Source of the DNA: Bugula neritina
Taxonomy: Eukaryota > Bryozoa > Gymnolaemata > Cheilostomatida > Bugulidae
NCBI GenBank assembly: GCA_964035545.1
Contig: OZ037768.1
Coordinates: 24,144,819 to 24,208,818, forward strand
DNA: 64,000 nt
Reading direction: 5' to 3'
Below are positions 24,914-36,600 of this stretch, piece by piece. Numbering within the stretch: the first letter of the stretch is position 1; every line of letters begins with the position of its first letter. Both the position numbers and the translations under genes were made by a program. The notes beneath the pieces are model-generated. The model saw only the letters and a list, made by a program, of their open reading frames with translations, made no database searches and was not told where the DNA came from.

Positions 24914-25411
24914 TATTATCTAGGTAAAATAAGAATGCAGTTTAAAAAAATTTTAAGAATTTTTTATCAGGTGAAGCCACATAAACTTATTATGTATCAA
25001 AATGTACTGATATTCGTGTAAATTAAATTTTAATAACTAAAAAGGAGTCGTGCTACTAGGAAGCAATAGTTTAGCACGCGCACCTGAGCAACAGAAGTTC
25101 GAAGCTTTAGCTTTGTGTAAGACACACGCAAGAACTTAAACCAGAATGTGAAGGTGCCTAAAGATTTTAGCTAATTTTAACGAGCCCGTTTTACAGTTAG
25201 GTTAATATAATACCTGGAACCTTGGTCGACGTTCATATAAATAGTAGCCAATTGTGTCCAAATTAACTAAGGAATCAATTTATGTTTGTGACTGTTTCCG
25301 TTTTAAAAACAATATAATAAGTTACACCGAACCTATCCAGCTTTCTCCTCTTAGCTTATTAATTACTGATTTAAGAAGTTTGTAAAGTAAAAACGTAATG
25401 GTAAAGTAACA
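24914..25411. promoter_or_regulatory. Divergent promoter region, small beta-rich protein / claudin-like
   Basis: Both genes start outward from this 498-bp gap, so their promoters must lie here or in overlapping 5' UTRs. I see no TATA box or other motif that I would name. Degenerate low-complexity tracts flank it on both sides, inside the two first introns (about 24600-24840 and 25700-26140). Confidence 0.5.
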
Positions 25412-28400
25412 ATGGGAGCTTTTTTAGGAAGTGCAGTGTTTAGTGCAGCTGTCTTCTTTTATTGTTTGGGCCTAATATTTGCTGTGGTTGGTTACATCGG
25501 CGATTGGCTAGAGCCAAGAAATGTCAATAGCGACATTTTGAGCGTGGGGATACGTGAAGTTTGCTTTGAAAAATATACTTTTGAAACTGATTCTCGTATA
25601 GAAAAAGAAATATATGATGGCTGTTATGATTCTACAAAGACTAGTGAATGGTTTGCTGATATTCCTTCGGAATATGTGAGGCCTAGTAAGTTATACTTAT
25701 AAGATTAAGTTATAATTATTATATTTATTACTATTAGTATTAGTGTTCCCTAGGTGCAAATATAAGCTTAAGTTTAAGTTTAGACTATTAACTTTAAATT
25801 TACTATTAGTTAATAGTCATTTTCATAAAATACAAAGCATCAGTATTTTGAAACCAATGCTTGTGGTAAATACTAATCTGCATTTTGTGATCGAACTCTG
25901 TTAACGTAGTGTTACATAATCATAATGATAATCACGATGAATAGGTTTATCATTATGATAATTGATATATTGTTGTAAAACTAAATACTGAATAGCGTTT
26001 TATATTTTCAATACTGTTTGGATTGTAGTTAGGACTATGATTGTTTTTTCTCATTTCTGTACTCATGATCCAGCTGTGATAATCATAATTATAAATAGAT
26101 ATCTTAGTCACACTCCGTGTGGTAACTGTTAGTGTTATCATTTGTTAATGGTCATTGATGAAACAAAAATATTTGACCTAATGGGTAATTAATACTTCAT
26201 CGGTATAAAATTTTGAGGAATTTTATGTTAATTTCTTATAGCATGTAGTTAGTAATTAATTACGCTTTTAAAATTTTTATCACAAGTTTGTTATCACCCA
26301 GTGTTATTTATTTATTTGCATTTCAACTTAAAATTGCACCTTCTATCTTTTTTAAATTAAGGTTGTATTAGTTTTTGTACATTCAAAACTTTAGTTTTGT
26401 GCCATCTTACAAGATTTATTAAACAGAAATTGATTTCCATTTTTACTTTGAAATAATTCTTGTGAGACTCAGTAGAATATATGAGTTCAGGTTCAGGTTT
26501 TAGCTGCCAACTAGGTTGAAGTGTATGTATCTTGCAGGTTGGTACACCATGATACAGGACATGTATCTCGCTAGCCTCATTCTGATATTTCTCACCCTGA
26601 TTATTGTCATCGGTTTCCTCATCTCCTACTGCACCCTCAAGCAGCAGATCAAGAAGCGGCAACGGCCTTCCAGCACTCTCATCCTCTCCAAGGCTGTCCT
26701 GGCACTCTGGTTTATTCTAGCAGCTGTTGCAGGTTTCAAAACTGTTTAATTGCTGATTAATTTGTTTGAGAAATTTTAAAAAAATATCTTTTTAATCATT
26801 TCAAATTATTTTCATTTTTTTATCTGTTCGGCAATAAACCGGTTGTTAGTTAAGGGTGAGAAGCTGAAATTTGTTTAGTTCTCTAATTGATGTTTTAAAG
26901 TTAATTGAACATTAAACTGTATTTAATTTGGACTTTAAAATCTAATATTTATACTCTGAAAACTACATGGTTGATGGTTGGATAAAGTTGAAGTAACATG
27001 GTTGTCTATATTAACATTACTATAGCTGTCCATAATAAAGTGTACACCCATTATACTTCCCCGAGCAGGTGTTATGCTAATAGTGGGACCCACTATATTT
27101 CACCAGAACTATAAAGACTCGGGCACCGTAGCAGATGACACTGTTGAGTTCAAGTATGGCTTATTCGAAACAGACAGTCTCCAGTTCAAATACGGTCCCG
27201 GCTTTGCTATCACCATTGTGGGCGGGGCTAGTCTACTCATCTCCACAGTCCTAGAGTTCGTAGTCTTCCTCACTATTGTGAGAAAGATGCACCGTTTTTC
27301 AACCGGTGACGCAAAGGTAATTTGAATGTCTTCAATCTCGAGAGCACAACTCCTAGTCTGTTCTCACTGTGGTAGACAGAATTTTTTATTACCATTGTTG
27401 CCACTGCATTGTCTAAAATCATTTCTTTTGATCAAGTAACTGTGACCTATCCCTTCTCATTTACTTCTTATGGCTTTAAAACGTGCCATTTTGTTGAGTG
27501 CATACCTGTTTTTATGTCTATACTCTGTCATGTTGTGCTTTTGAGTAAACACATTGTCTTTTTTTATTTTGCAGATGGTGTTCACGGTGAGTTTCAATTC
27601 ATAACATGCGTTTGGTAAAAATATAATGATTTATAAAACAATTTGATAAAGGTGTGGGTTGTCTGCCCATTCTGTCTCTAGGATAATAGTATTTTATCTA
27701 AAAGTAGAGAGCACAACTTCAAATATTCTGTCTAACTCTAAAATAATGCTATGTTTTAGTCATCCACACATATTGTTGTAAGTAATAATTTATCCTCACA
27801 TACACAACGTTGTGCTTTCTTATAATATTATTCTGCGTTCTTATTTATGATTTTTATTCGCATCTTCAATGCTTGTACTTTGAGCTCTGGCAGGTTTATA
27901 TTATCATTCTTGAAATGTGTTAAAGTTTGGACTATCAGTTTAGTGAAATAGGTGTAGTTCTTAATAATATCAGGTAAGAGAGTAGGAAGAGGGTCTAATG
28001 CAACCCTTTCTTCTGTACTAATAAATAAATCAACTGCACAGTTTTTTAATTGGTGTGACTTCATAGCTTCTAGCTAATCTATAAACCCCTTCCTTTAGAC
28101 TGTTCCGTGGTCAGTAGTGTTTTCAGAGCACAGTGTTTAGAGCACAGTGTTTAGAGCACAGTGTTTAGAGCACAGTGTTTAGAGCACAGTGTTTAGAGCA
28201 CAGTGTTTAGAGCACAGTGTTTAGAGCACAGTGTTTAGAGCACAGTGTTTAGAGCGTGTCACAGGAAGTTGAAGTTGTGGCACCACTCGCTTCTCTCTTA
28301 GAAGTAAACGTTCAGATCTGCACACAACAGTTTAGTTTAATTTACAATTCTTTTAGTAGCTGCTTTTTGAGGTTAGGATAGCCAGTGTCCTGCATTTTTG

Positions 28401-30170
28401 GCCTTTGTTTATATGTCCATTTATGTAATAGGATGAGTTTGCTAACATTGATGCTGATGGGACAGAAATGGAGAGATTATCCAATGAGGAGCTAGATAAC
28501 ATTGATGATGAAAATTCTACTCAAGTTACTGTAAAGAAGGCATATCCTGTAGCTGCACCACGAAAACAACTCCCCAGGTAATCATGGCTGTTGAATCAAC
28601 TCCCCAGGTAGTCACAGTCACGCCTTGCTCAGTCTCACTCTCAAAGTGACTAAGAGTCATACTCATTACCAAGATTATGTTAGTCACTCACTCTCAAACT
28701 GACTCATAGAAATGACTGACTAATGAGTCGAATGAAGTGTTGTCTGTTTTGTTAGTTGGGTCAGAACTCTGTAGTCTTAATCAGCCATAGAGTGACTTCA
28801 CTTACTAACTTTCTCTCTTTATGTTATGTTATCAATGTGAAGACAGTTATAGTAACTCAGTGGCAATGCATTACTTAGCCAAGTGTGAGTATTCAGTTGG
28901 AACTAACTCTACTATAGAGTATACTGCATGAATGTTTGTCTGTCCACTAGTGAGCATCCACAAGATCAATCCTATCAAAACATTTCAAAATCTAAAGATG
29001 CAGCGGCTGACACGGAGCGAGTAGACGAAGGAGGTCAGTCGTACCAGAATATTCCGCGACCTCGTCCAAAGTCTGCTGCAGCTCCACAACCAGCCAAACG
29101 GTTGTCTCTGCATGGGCCACCCAAGGTGTGCTCCTTATACGTTATACTTACACAGTTATACGTTATACTTACACAGTTATACGTTATACTTACACAGTTA
29201 TACGTTATACTTACACAGTTATACGTTATACTTACACAGTTATATGTTATACTTACACAGTTATACGCTATACTTACACAGTTATACGTTATACTTACAC
29301 AGTTATATGTTATACTTACACAGTTATATGTTATACTTACATAGTTATATGTTATACTTACACAGTTATACGTTATACTTACACAGTTATATGTTATACT
29401 TACATAGTTATATGTTATACTTACATAGTTATATGTTATACTTACACAGTTATATGTTATACATACACAGTTATATATTATACTTACTCAGTTATATGTT
29501 ATACATACACAGTTATATGTTATACTTACACAGTTATATGTTATACATACACAGTTATATGTTATACTTACACAGTTATATGTTATACTTACACAGTTAT
29601 ATGTTATACATACACAGTTATATGTTATACTTACACAGTTATATGTTATACTTACACAGTTATATGTTATACATACACAGTTATATATTATACTTACTCA
29701 GTTATATGTTATACTTACTCAGTTATATGTTATACTTACTCAGTTATATGTTATACTTACACAGTTATACATTGTACTTACACATGTATATATTATACTT
29801 ACAGGGAAACGGTGGAACTGATTCTTCTCATGGTTACAAACCAGACTATTATTCAGAGTCCAAAGAGAGAAGCATAGCCCCAGGATCTAGGAGTATAGCT
29901 GGTGAATCTATGGCATCTACAGCATACCCCCCCTCCACAGCATACGCCCCATCTAATGCGTCTCCCTCACTAGCTGGCCGTAGCTATAGCAGGTTACAGC
30001 ACAGTGACACAGAGTCTGTGCGAAGTGGTAATAGAAACGTTACTGTAGCCAGGTCTGCTGCAGGAGGGGACAACTCATCTATGGCTAGCAGCAGTGTCCC
30101 CCCTCCAACTGTTATACAACCTGGTAGAACTTCAACTAACAAACACAGTAGATATGCTGCTATGTATTGA
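25412..30170 (+). CDS. Claudin/PMP22-like four-helix membrane protein with long cytoplasmic tail
   Basis: Exons are 25412-25685, 26538-26732, 27069-27316, 27575-27586 (12 nt), 28432-28577, 28951-29125 and 29805-30170; phases agree and give 471 aa. Four hydrophobic helices are visible: residues about 4-28, in exon 2 (SLILIFLTLIIVIGFLISYC), across exons 2-3 (VLALWFILAAVAGVMLIVG) and in exon 3 (GFAITIVGGASLLISTVLEF). The first loop has GIREVC followed by a second Cys (YDGCYD), resembling the G-L-W-x2-C...C signature of the claudin superfamily. The tail of about 250 residues is acidic, then Ser/Pro-rich, with two SYQNI motifs. It ends SRYAAMY, without a clear PDZ ligand. Family membership is inferred from topology and the loop motif; the specific subfamily is unknown. 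Confidence 0.8.
27575..27586 (+). other. 12-nt microexon
   Basis: The exon ATGGTGTTCACG is bounded by TTTTATTTTGCAG and GTGAGT. It adds MVFT between DAK of exon 3 and DEFANID of exon 5 and keeps the phase. Skipping it would also stay in frame. Confidence 0.7.
28118..28255. repeat. 14-bp minisatellite in claudin-like intron 4
   Basis: About ten nearly perfect copies of AGAGCACAGTGTTT. Confidence 0.9.
29126..29800. repeat. 21-bp minisatellite filling claudin-like intron 6
   Basis: About 31 copies of a 21-bp unit (TATACTTACACAGTTATACG plus T) occupy nearly the entire intron, from a few bases after the donor to the acceptor. The real acceptor ATACTTACAG at 29804 looks like a shortened copy of the unit's ATACTTACACAG, so each unit resembles a 3' splice site. 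Confidence 0.9.
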
Positions 30171-30855
30171 TTCAGTCACGGCATACCAGCTATAATCTGC
30201 CATATATTACATCTCACAGCTCACCCTGGAATCACTCTATCAGATGATGTAGAGGAGTGTGTTGGACAGGACTACCTCTAGTCAGTACTATCACATGTTT
30301 TATCCAATCAAACATCAGCTGTGTGGAAATTATCTCACCTTGCATGGTTTCATTCCGTACTGACAACCTTTACATATAATTACTTTTTGGTAATTAGACA
30401 GAAACAGTGCCCTCTAACACATTCCATGTTACACTAATTATTTTGAAAGAATTGAACTATATTTTTACTCCTTGAATTTTTCTGCAATGTTAATCTCTGT
30501 TTTGATTCACTGTGGTGGGTACTTAGGATCTTAGAATATTTTACTTACTGTGAACAAGTTTTTGTACTTTTGATTTTTTTCAAGTAGTTAGAAATTTTTA
30601 TATAACCGTTTATTATTATATTACTATATTATTATTTTACTAAACACAATATTGTAGTCTTAACAATGTAGTGAAGAAATAAAATGGGAAGACATTGTCC
30701 ATGAAATTTTCAACACTATATTTTATATAAAAATAACTACACATCCATAGCATATTTACAAAACTGAATCAGAACTCCCTTCCTTCACATGGAGAGAGAG
30801 AAATGAGTCACAAGACGATGTTATAAATAGACATTCCCTAACTGTAATGCAGATA
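30171..30855. other. Convergent gap claudin-like / TIMM17
   Basis: This is the shared 3' flank. A candidate polyadenylation signal AATAAA lies at about 30678. No open frame of interest. Confidence 0.4.
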
Positions 30856-32592
30856 CTATCTGCCGGTCATATACTGATTGGTCTGTGAATCTGCATTGTA
30901 CGTGGCTGCATCAGGGTGGTCCGCGGGTGGTTGCTGTTCCATCACAGATACTGTAACAGTATGTAACCATAGCAACACGAGCATCATAGCAACACAAGCT
31001 CTATAGCAACACACACTACAGCATAATAAGACGGTGCTAGAGTAAGCTGACAAGATGACTCACTGTTTTGCATATTGCTAGCAGCGAGTCTGTTCATGAG
31101 AATGCCTACTCCTTCTATTACTGCTAACAAAACTCCTCCAACGAGAGCTGAACCTGTCATTGCCATTGCACCATCTACAAAATACCAACTACTTTCAATG
31201 AGGAGAAAACTCTAACAATTTAGGTTATCTATTACATGGAGTCATGGTAGCTGAACATTAGCTCTATATAGTGCTGACTATACATCAGCTCTATATGTTT
31301 CTCCACAAGATGTCAACATGGAATAGCAGGTGAAATGACTCACTCCTCACTGACAAGATGGCGCCAGTGGCTGCTCCACTCATAATACTGTTCCACGGAT
31401 CCTCTTTCTTTCTCAGGTAAACTAGAGTACAGTCTATAGAAGAGAAGCAGCCACCCCACATGGCAAAGTTACCTCCAGTAATAGGAGCTCGTTCTTTTAC
31501 GCCAGTTAAACTACCAATAAAACGCCTTCGTAAACCCTACAAAATAAAATATAACTTCAACACTGAAACTAACCTGCCAACAACAGTGTCAGTTATTACA
31601 TGTAAATAAAAACTGATACTTACACTGGGAGCGTATCTAAACCCTTTAATGGCATGAAACACAGATCCTCCAATTGCACCCATAGCAAAGGCACCGCCCA
31701 AGTCTTCTGTGATTCTCCATGGACTAAATAAAAAAGACTAATTTATAAGTATAAACTGTAGCATTCACCTCTAGAAAACTAGGGTGCTTCAGTAGAACTC
31801 CATCTTCGTTGAGTTTTGATAGTCTCAGTCTGAAGTTGTACAGAAATTATCATTCAAGCCCAGTTATAGTAGTACTAGTAGTTATTTTAAAGTAGATAAC
31901 CCTAAGGCTAATACTAATAGTAATGTAAATTTTTGTCAATATACATAATCATTATGATTATCATAAAGATAAACGTAATTATAAATGATTAAATCACTAG
32001 GCTATTTTTAATTAAATTGCTAGCGCGCAACCATAAACTTAAAGTTATTAATACTATTTTAAAAATTAAATGCATTTTTATTTCACACTCGCAGCTTCAA
32101 AGTTCAAACCTCTCCGTGTCATGCTCATTATCATAATTTCAAACTTAAAACCAGAAGGCCTGACTCGTCTCGAATACTTATACACTACAAATATGAAATA
32201 TTGAAATAACATTACTGATTACTCATAACTGCAAGTGACTCCTAACTTGAAACTTCTAGTTTTTGTTTCATTTGTCCTTTCAATTTTGATCTTTTATCTG
32301 TCGACACCTACCTTCACACTAAACCAACCTGTTGGATAGAACTAGGAGTAGAACTAGAAGGGCCAGGGGTGTGCCACTGCGACTGGGACTGTCGTTAGTC
32401 TTTGACTTTTACTTTTAGTCTTAACTTACCTTTGAACGGACGCAATTTATCAACTCAAAGGGTATGCTTAATTTGAAATAAATGCTAAAAAAATATTGCT
32501 AGGCGCAAAATTATTTTATTTTCATGGTACATAGATGCAGATTGCTATACAGCCGTATTTTTAACCTACCAAGGTTCACGTTGGTACTCCAT
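30856..32592 (-). CDS. TIMM17: Mitochondrial import inner membrane translocase subunit TIM17
   Basis: This is a core channel subunit of the TIM23 complex that imports presequence proteins across the mitochondrial inner membrane. Exons in transcript order are 32570-32592, 31624-31723, 31344-31536, 31064-31174 and 30856-30950; phases agree and give 173 aa (human TIMM17A is 171). The start [20 protein letters not shown] is close to the canonical N-terminus. [20 protein letters not shown] and [20 protein letters not shown] match the conserved core, and [20 protein letters not shown] is the last helix. Four short Gly-rich hydrophobic helices are visible. The tail is short and hydrophilic. It is divergent from the FAM227 gene. 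Confidence 0.96.
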
Positions 32593-33671
32593 GACGGCGA
32601 CTGACTTAAGAAAATAAAGTAAAAAATTTGCGTTGATAACCGGCAAAGACACAGTCTAACTGAAAGGAAAAACTTTTTTTTATTGTACTTTGTTAATTAA
32701 TTTTTTTAACAATTTTTTTTCAAAATGTGAAATGATTGTTGATAAAAAAAGTTTTTGATTGTTAGCTATTCCGAGGAAATTTGCAAAGCGTTCTTAGTAA
32801 CAGCTTCCGGTAAATGTGCATGTAGTGGTACTTCGCCTTAGGCTTATGAAAAGTGACTAACTTGAACTTGCAACTAATCAACATCTCCTTTACTCTCTTT
32901 TTGATAAGTTTAAATATGTTTATGCAATAGTTTTTGTATTTTAACTTTGCTTGCTTGCTGCAACACACATTTTGTGACTGTGAGTACCACAGTACAAGTT
33001 GGATAGCTTGAGTGTCATACTGATACTCAATCTCATACTGATACTGATAGTCATAGTGATACTCATAGTGATAAGTGATAGTCATACTGAATTTGATACT
33101 CATGAGTCATGGCCATTATTATTATGATTTTCAATAATATTATGATTATTGTAATTATAATTATCAGCATTAGTATAAGGGTGAATATGAGTTTTTTGAC
33201 TGTAACAACTTAGAGTTGAATAGGATTTCACACCTGGCATGAGAGTCTGTGTTACTTATCCTCGATTGGCCACTGACTTAGAGGCGAGAGCTAGTGGCCA
33301 ATGATAGTTAAGCTATTTCTCTAATATTTATTTTGTGGATACAAATAGTTCGTTGGGTTTACAAGTCTAGCTTATGCATTAAATGTTACTATTAGGCAAT
33401 TATAGTATGACACCATACTCTATCTGTGGTTGAAATTCAAGTATGATTTGTGGCTTGTAAATTATAAATTAATTGTTTTATTTTGAAATTTTATTTTTAG
33501 ACTTAGAGGTTGCAATATTGCTTGACTACTTATCCCTTCAAATATGATAATTACTAAAACAATTTGACTCGAAAATTTTTAGCAAGTTACTTAGAGTAAA
33601 ACATAAAACTACATATTTTTTTTAGTTTACTATATGGGCTAATTTCTAGACTCTATTATTGTTTGCAGAAA
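32593..33671. promoter_or_regulatory. Divergent region TIMM17 / FAM227
   Basis: No gene. It holds poly-T-rich DNA at about 32670-32760 and a low-complexity tract at about 33010-33180 (TCATACTGATACTCAATCTC-type words, then ATTATTATGATTTTC). The two gene starts point outward, so promoters are expected here. Confidence 0.45.
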
Positions 33672-36600
33672 ATGGATTTAAAACATGCCTCCGACATTCC
33701 TGAGTATGACTCTAGAGTAGCTGACATTATGTTGTCTATATCTATGGAACGCCCGGGTAATCCGATGGAAAGTCAAAGCAAACGCGTTGTCCCACAATAC
33801 CTAGCAGAGCAGAAGATTCCTACCAGTGTGGAAGAATTCCTAAAAATGGAAGGCCTTGTATGTCGGCGAATATTTAAATTAATAAACGTCATGCGCTAAA
33901 CTCTAACACAGCTAAAGCAGTAGTTTCACTGGTTTCAGAGTTCCCAAATCTAACTTTAGACTGCCTTACATTTTGAGAATGTGATTTGTTGACTATAGAA
34001 TTTTTATGATTTAGTAACCTTTCTCTTTCGTTAACCAACATTCTCACTTTGATAGGATGATTGGCCGGAGCACATCACGTCTGAGTATCCTATTGAGCAC
34101 GACTCCCAGTCTGTGTTCGGTGACCTTGACCAAATCACTGACTTCCTAAAGAGTGCGGCTCGTATCCTTAAAGTGACACAGCGTCTGCATAGATTAGACT
34201 CCTCTATGGTCGTGTGATAAGCTCACAAGTAATTGAAAGGAAAAATTGATTTCCCAATCTCTTTTTCAATCAAACTTAATTGTTCATTATTTTTATGACT
34301 TAATATAATAGTATTAGATCCTATAGTCTTGTACTGAGACAAAGTCTTGCTGTTTAGTTCCTTATCATAGCCTTAGCTCTCCACGAACAGCTAGCCTCTC
34401 TAGACGCCTTAGAAAACAGAATCAATAGTTTAGAGTCCTCCTTGAATAAATATGCAGATGCCATTCTTACAGATGAGACAAGATTTTCCAGAATTAAAAA
34501 AGGAATTTTTTACTCAAATGTTGACAGTAAGTTGACTCTGTTTGATAAGATTAATAGTAATATATATAATAGCTAAATAACATAAAGTTGGTATTATACT
34601 ATTGCTATTATTGGTATTATAGAGTTTTTATTGTTACAGAGCTGTTTGAGACTGGAGTGGATCAGTTGGGTGGACTGCAAGACAAAGGTGGACAATCACA
34701 AGGTAAGGCTACAATGAATAGGCATGTTATTGTGGCTGGACAACTCCAGGACAAGAAGAAAAAAGATGTGAATTTCACCAACTTCCCTGGTTACCGAGCC
34801 AAGGAGCTGGCGGAGCTACCTGGCCAGTTGGAGGCCCCCCAGCTTTTGCATCGTGTCACTCAGGCTCAGGACTTTGATGTAAGAGGCTTGAAAACTTTTT
34901 ATTTAATGATTTTTTGTCCTAAATAGTTTAAGCAGAATCTTCAAAGTTTTGCTGGCAAGTTGTTGGAATACAGAAGCAATAAAGGCTTCAAGACAAATGT
35001 CACCATGAGAGTAAAACACTATGAAAGTTAGAGAAAGGTTTTTGTGCGCGAATGATGTTTACCTGTGAGATGGTTTTAAATGGTTTGGTAATTCAACTTG
35101 TGATGTCTTGATTTTCTAGAAATACCCAGATGGGGTAGGTACACGAAGTTGGTAGGTACATTGAATCTAATGCCTTCCAGCTTTATAAATACTCTTCCAT
35201 GAGTTAAAAGTTTATAACAATCCTGTGAAAATAATGAAAATGAAATAATATTTATAGTTAGCTTGAAATTTAATAAAACTGAACCACCACCCATAACCAA
35301 TGCTTAGAGTAATTAAATTTAGATTCTCTTGCTTGACAGAGCTGAAAATTTTTTAACTCCAATTTTCTGCTGAAAATGTAAAAATTCAAATACATTAAAA
35401 TGGTGTGTTTGGTATCCACCAATCAAGTACAGACACCTGTACGTGATTTATAAAAAAGGACAGAGAGTTATGGCTTCCTTAGTATATATTAAAGTATGTT
35501 TTATGATGCACATGTAATGCTGCTTAAGCTTTTGCACACGATATAAATATGAGTTGATGTGTTGGCATCTGTGAGGTTCACATTCCACTGCAATGGCATT
35601 GTGTGTTGATGACGTTATATGCTTCATAATATCTGATGATTTAGATTTATTAATAATTTCTTCAGTTGTTACTACAGCAAGTTTGAGACTTTTGAGTCAA
35701 ACCAGTCAGTTACCAAACTCCTTATTGGGTAACTTATCAAGTCACTGATTGATTTGGTGAGTGGCTCACTCAATGGCAGTGAGTCACTCACAGTGAATCA
35801 CTAACTGTGAGTCGCATACTAACTGATTGTGTGATGAGCTTCTCAGTAAAAGTGTGAATCATCTAATCAGTGACTCATCAGTAAATATTCCCCAACATAT
35901 TATTCTATATTGTAGGTTTCTTATGATACATACATATTAGTGTATATTGCTGAATATGTTAAACATTATGTTTGATTATCAGGAGTTTTTGATATATTAC
36001 AATGTTATTTTGAAGACTAGACCTGGCTGGTTTTGTGTGAGTGACAAAGTGACGACTGAAACATGCATAACATAATGTAGGCTATGACTATATTTTAAAT
36101 CGGAGGATGTGCAAGTATTTGCGATCCTTAAACAAATATCAATATATTTTAGACTGGCTTTGCTAAATTTTGGAAGAAAATATTTCTTTCCGAGGCGTCT
36201 ATAGCTGTGGTTCACGACCTTTTCTGGTGGACTTTCATGAAGATATTTAAGCCCGGCACTCAAACTGACCAAGACCAGGTGTTTGACAGACTGGCCGATA
36301 GTTTTGCGGCTCTCTTCTTCAGCATTCACCCCGACACCCGGGACAAAATATTTAAGGTGCGATTTGGTTATTTGGCTAAACACAAAGAAATAGTTTGACT
36401 TGGATGTTCAAGCACTTCAGCTAGTCTGTCTGTTCTCACACTGCCGATTATCTATCTGCAGGTGTATCCAGGTGTTCTGGCTCAAGCCATTTATATGATA
36501 TTTCATGACGCGTTTCCTGAATCTCACAGGATGTTTGGTCCTCTGTTCAAAGAGGAAGTAGTTGGCTATTGCTGGGAACTTACTACTGGTGAGATGACTT

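Noticed and set aside
29112-29877. Repeat frames YTYTVI and LYLHSY
   Set aside because: Intron 6 minisatellite of the claudin-like gene; real exons join across it in phase.
35076-35300. Open frame on - inside a FAM227 intron
   Set aside because: It is opposite to the host gene, has no partner exons and no recognisable domain.
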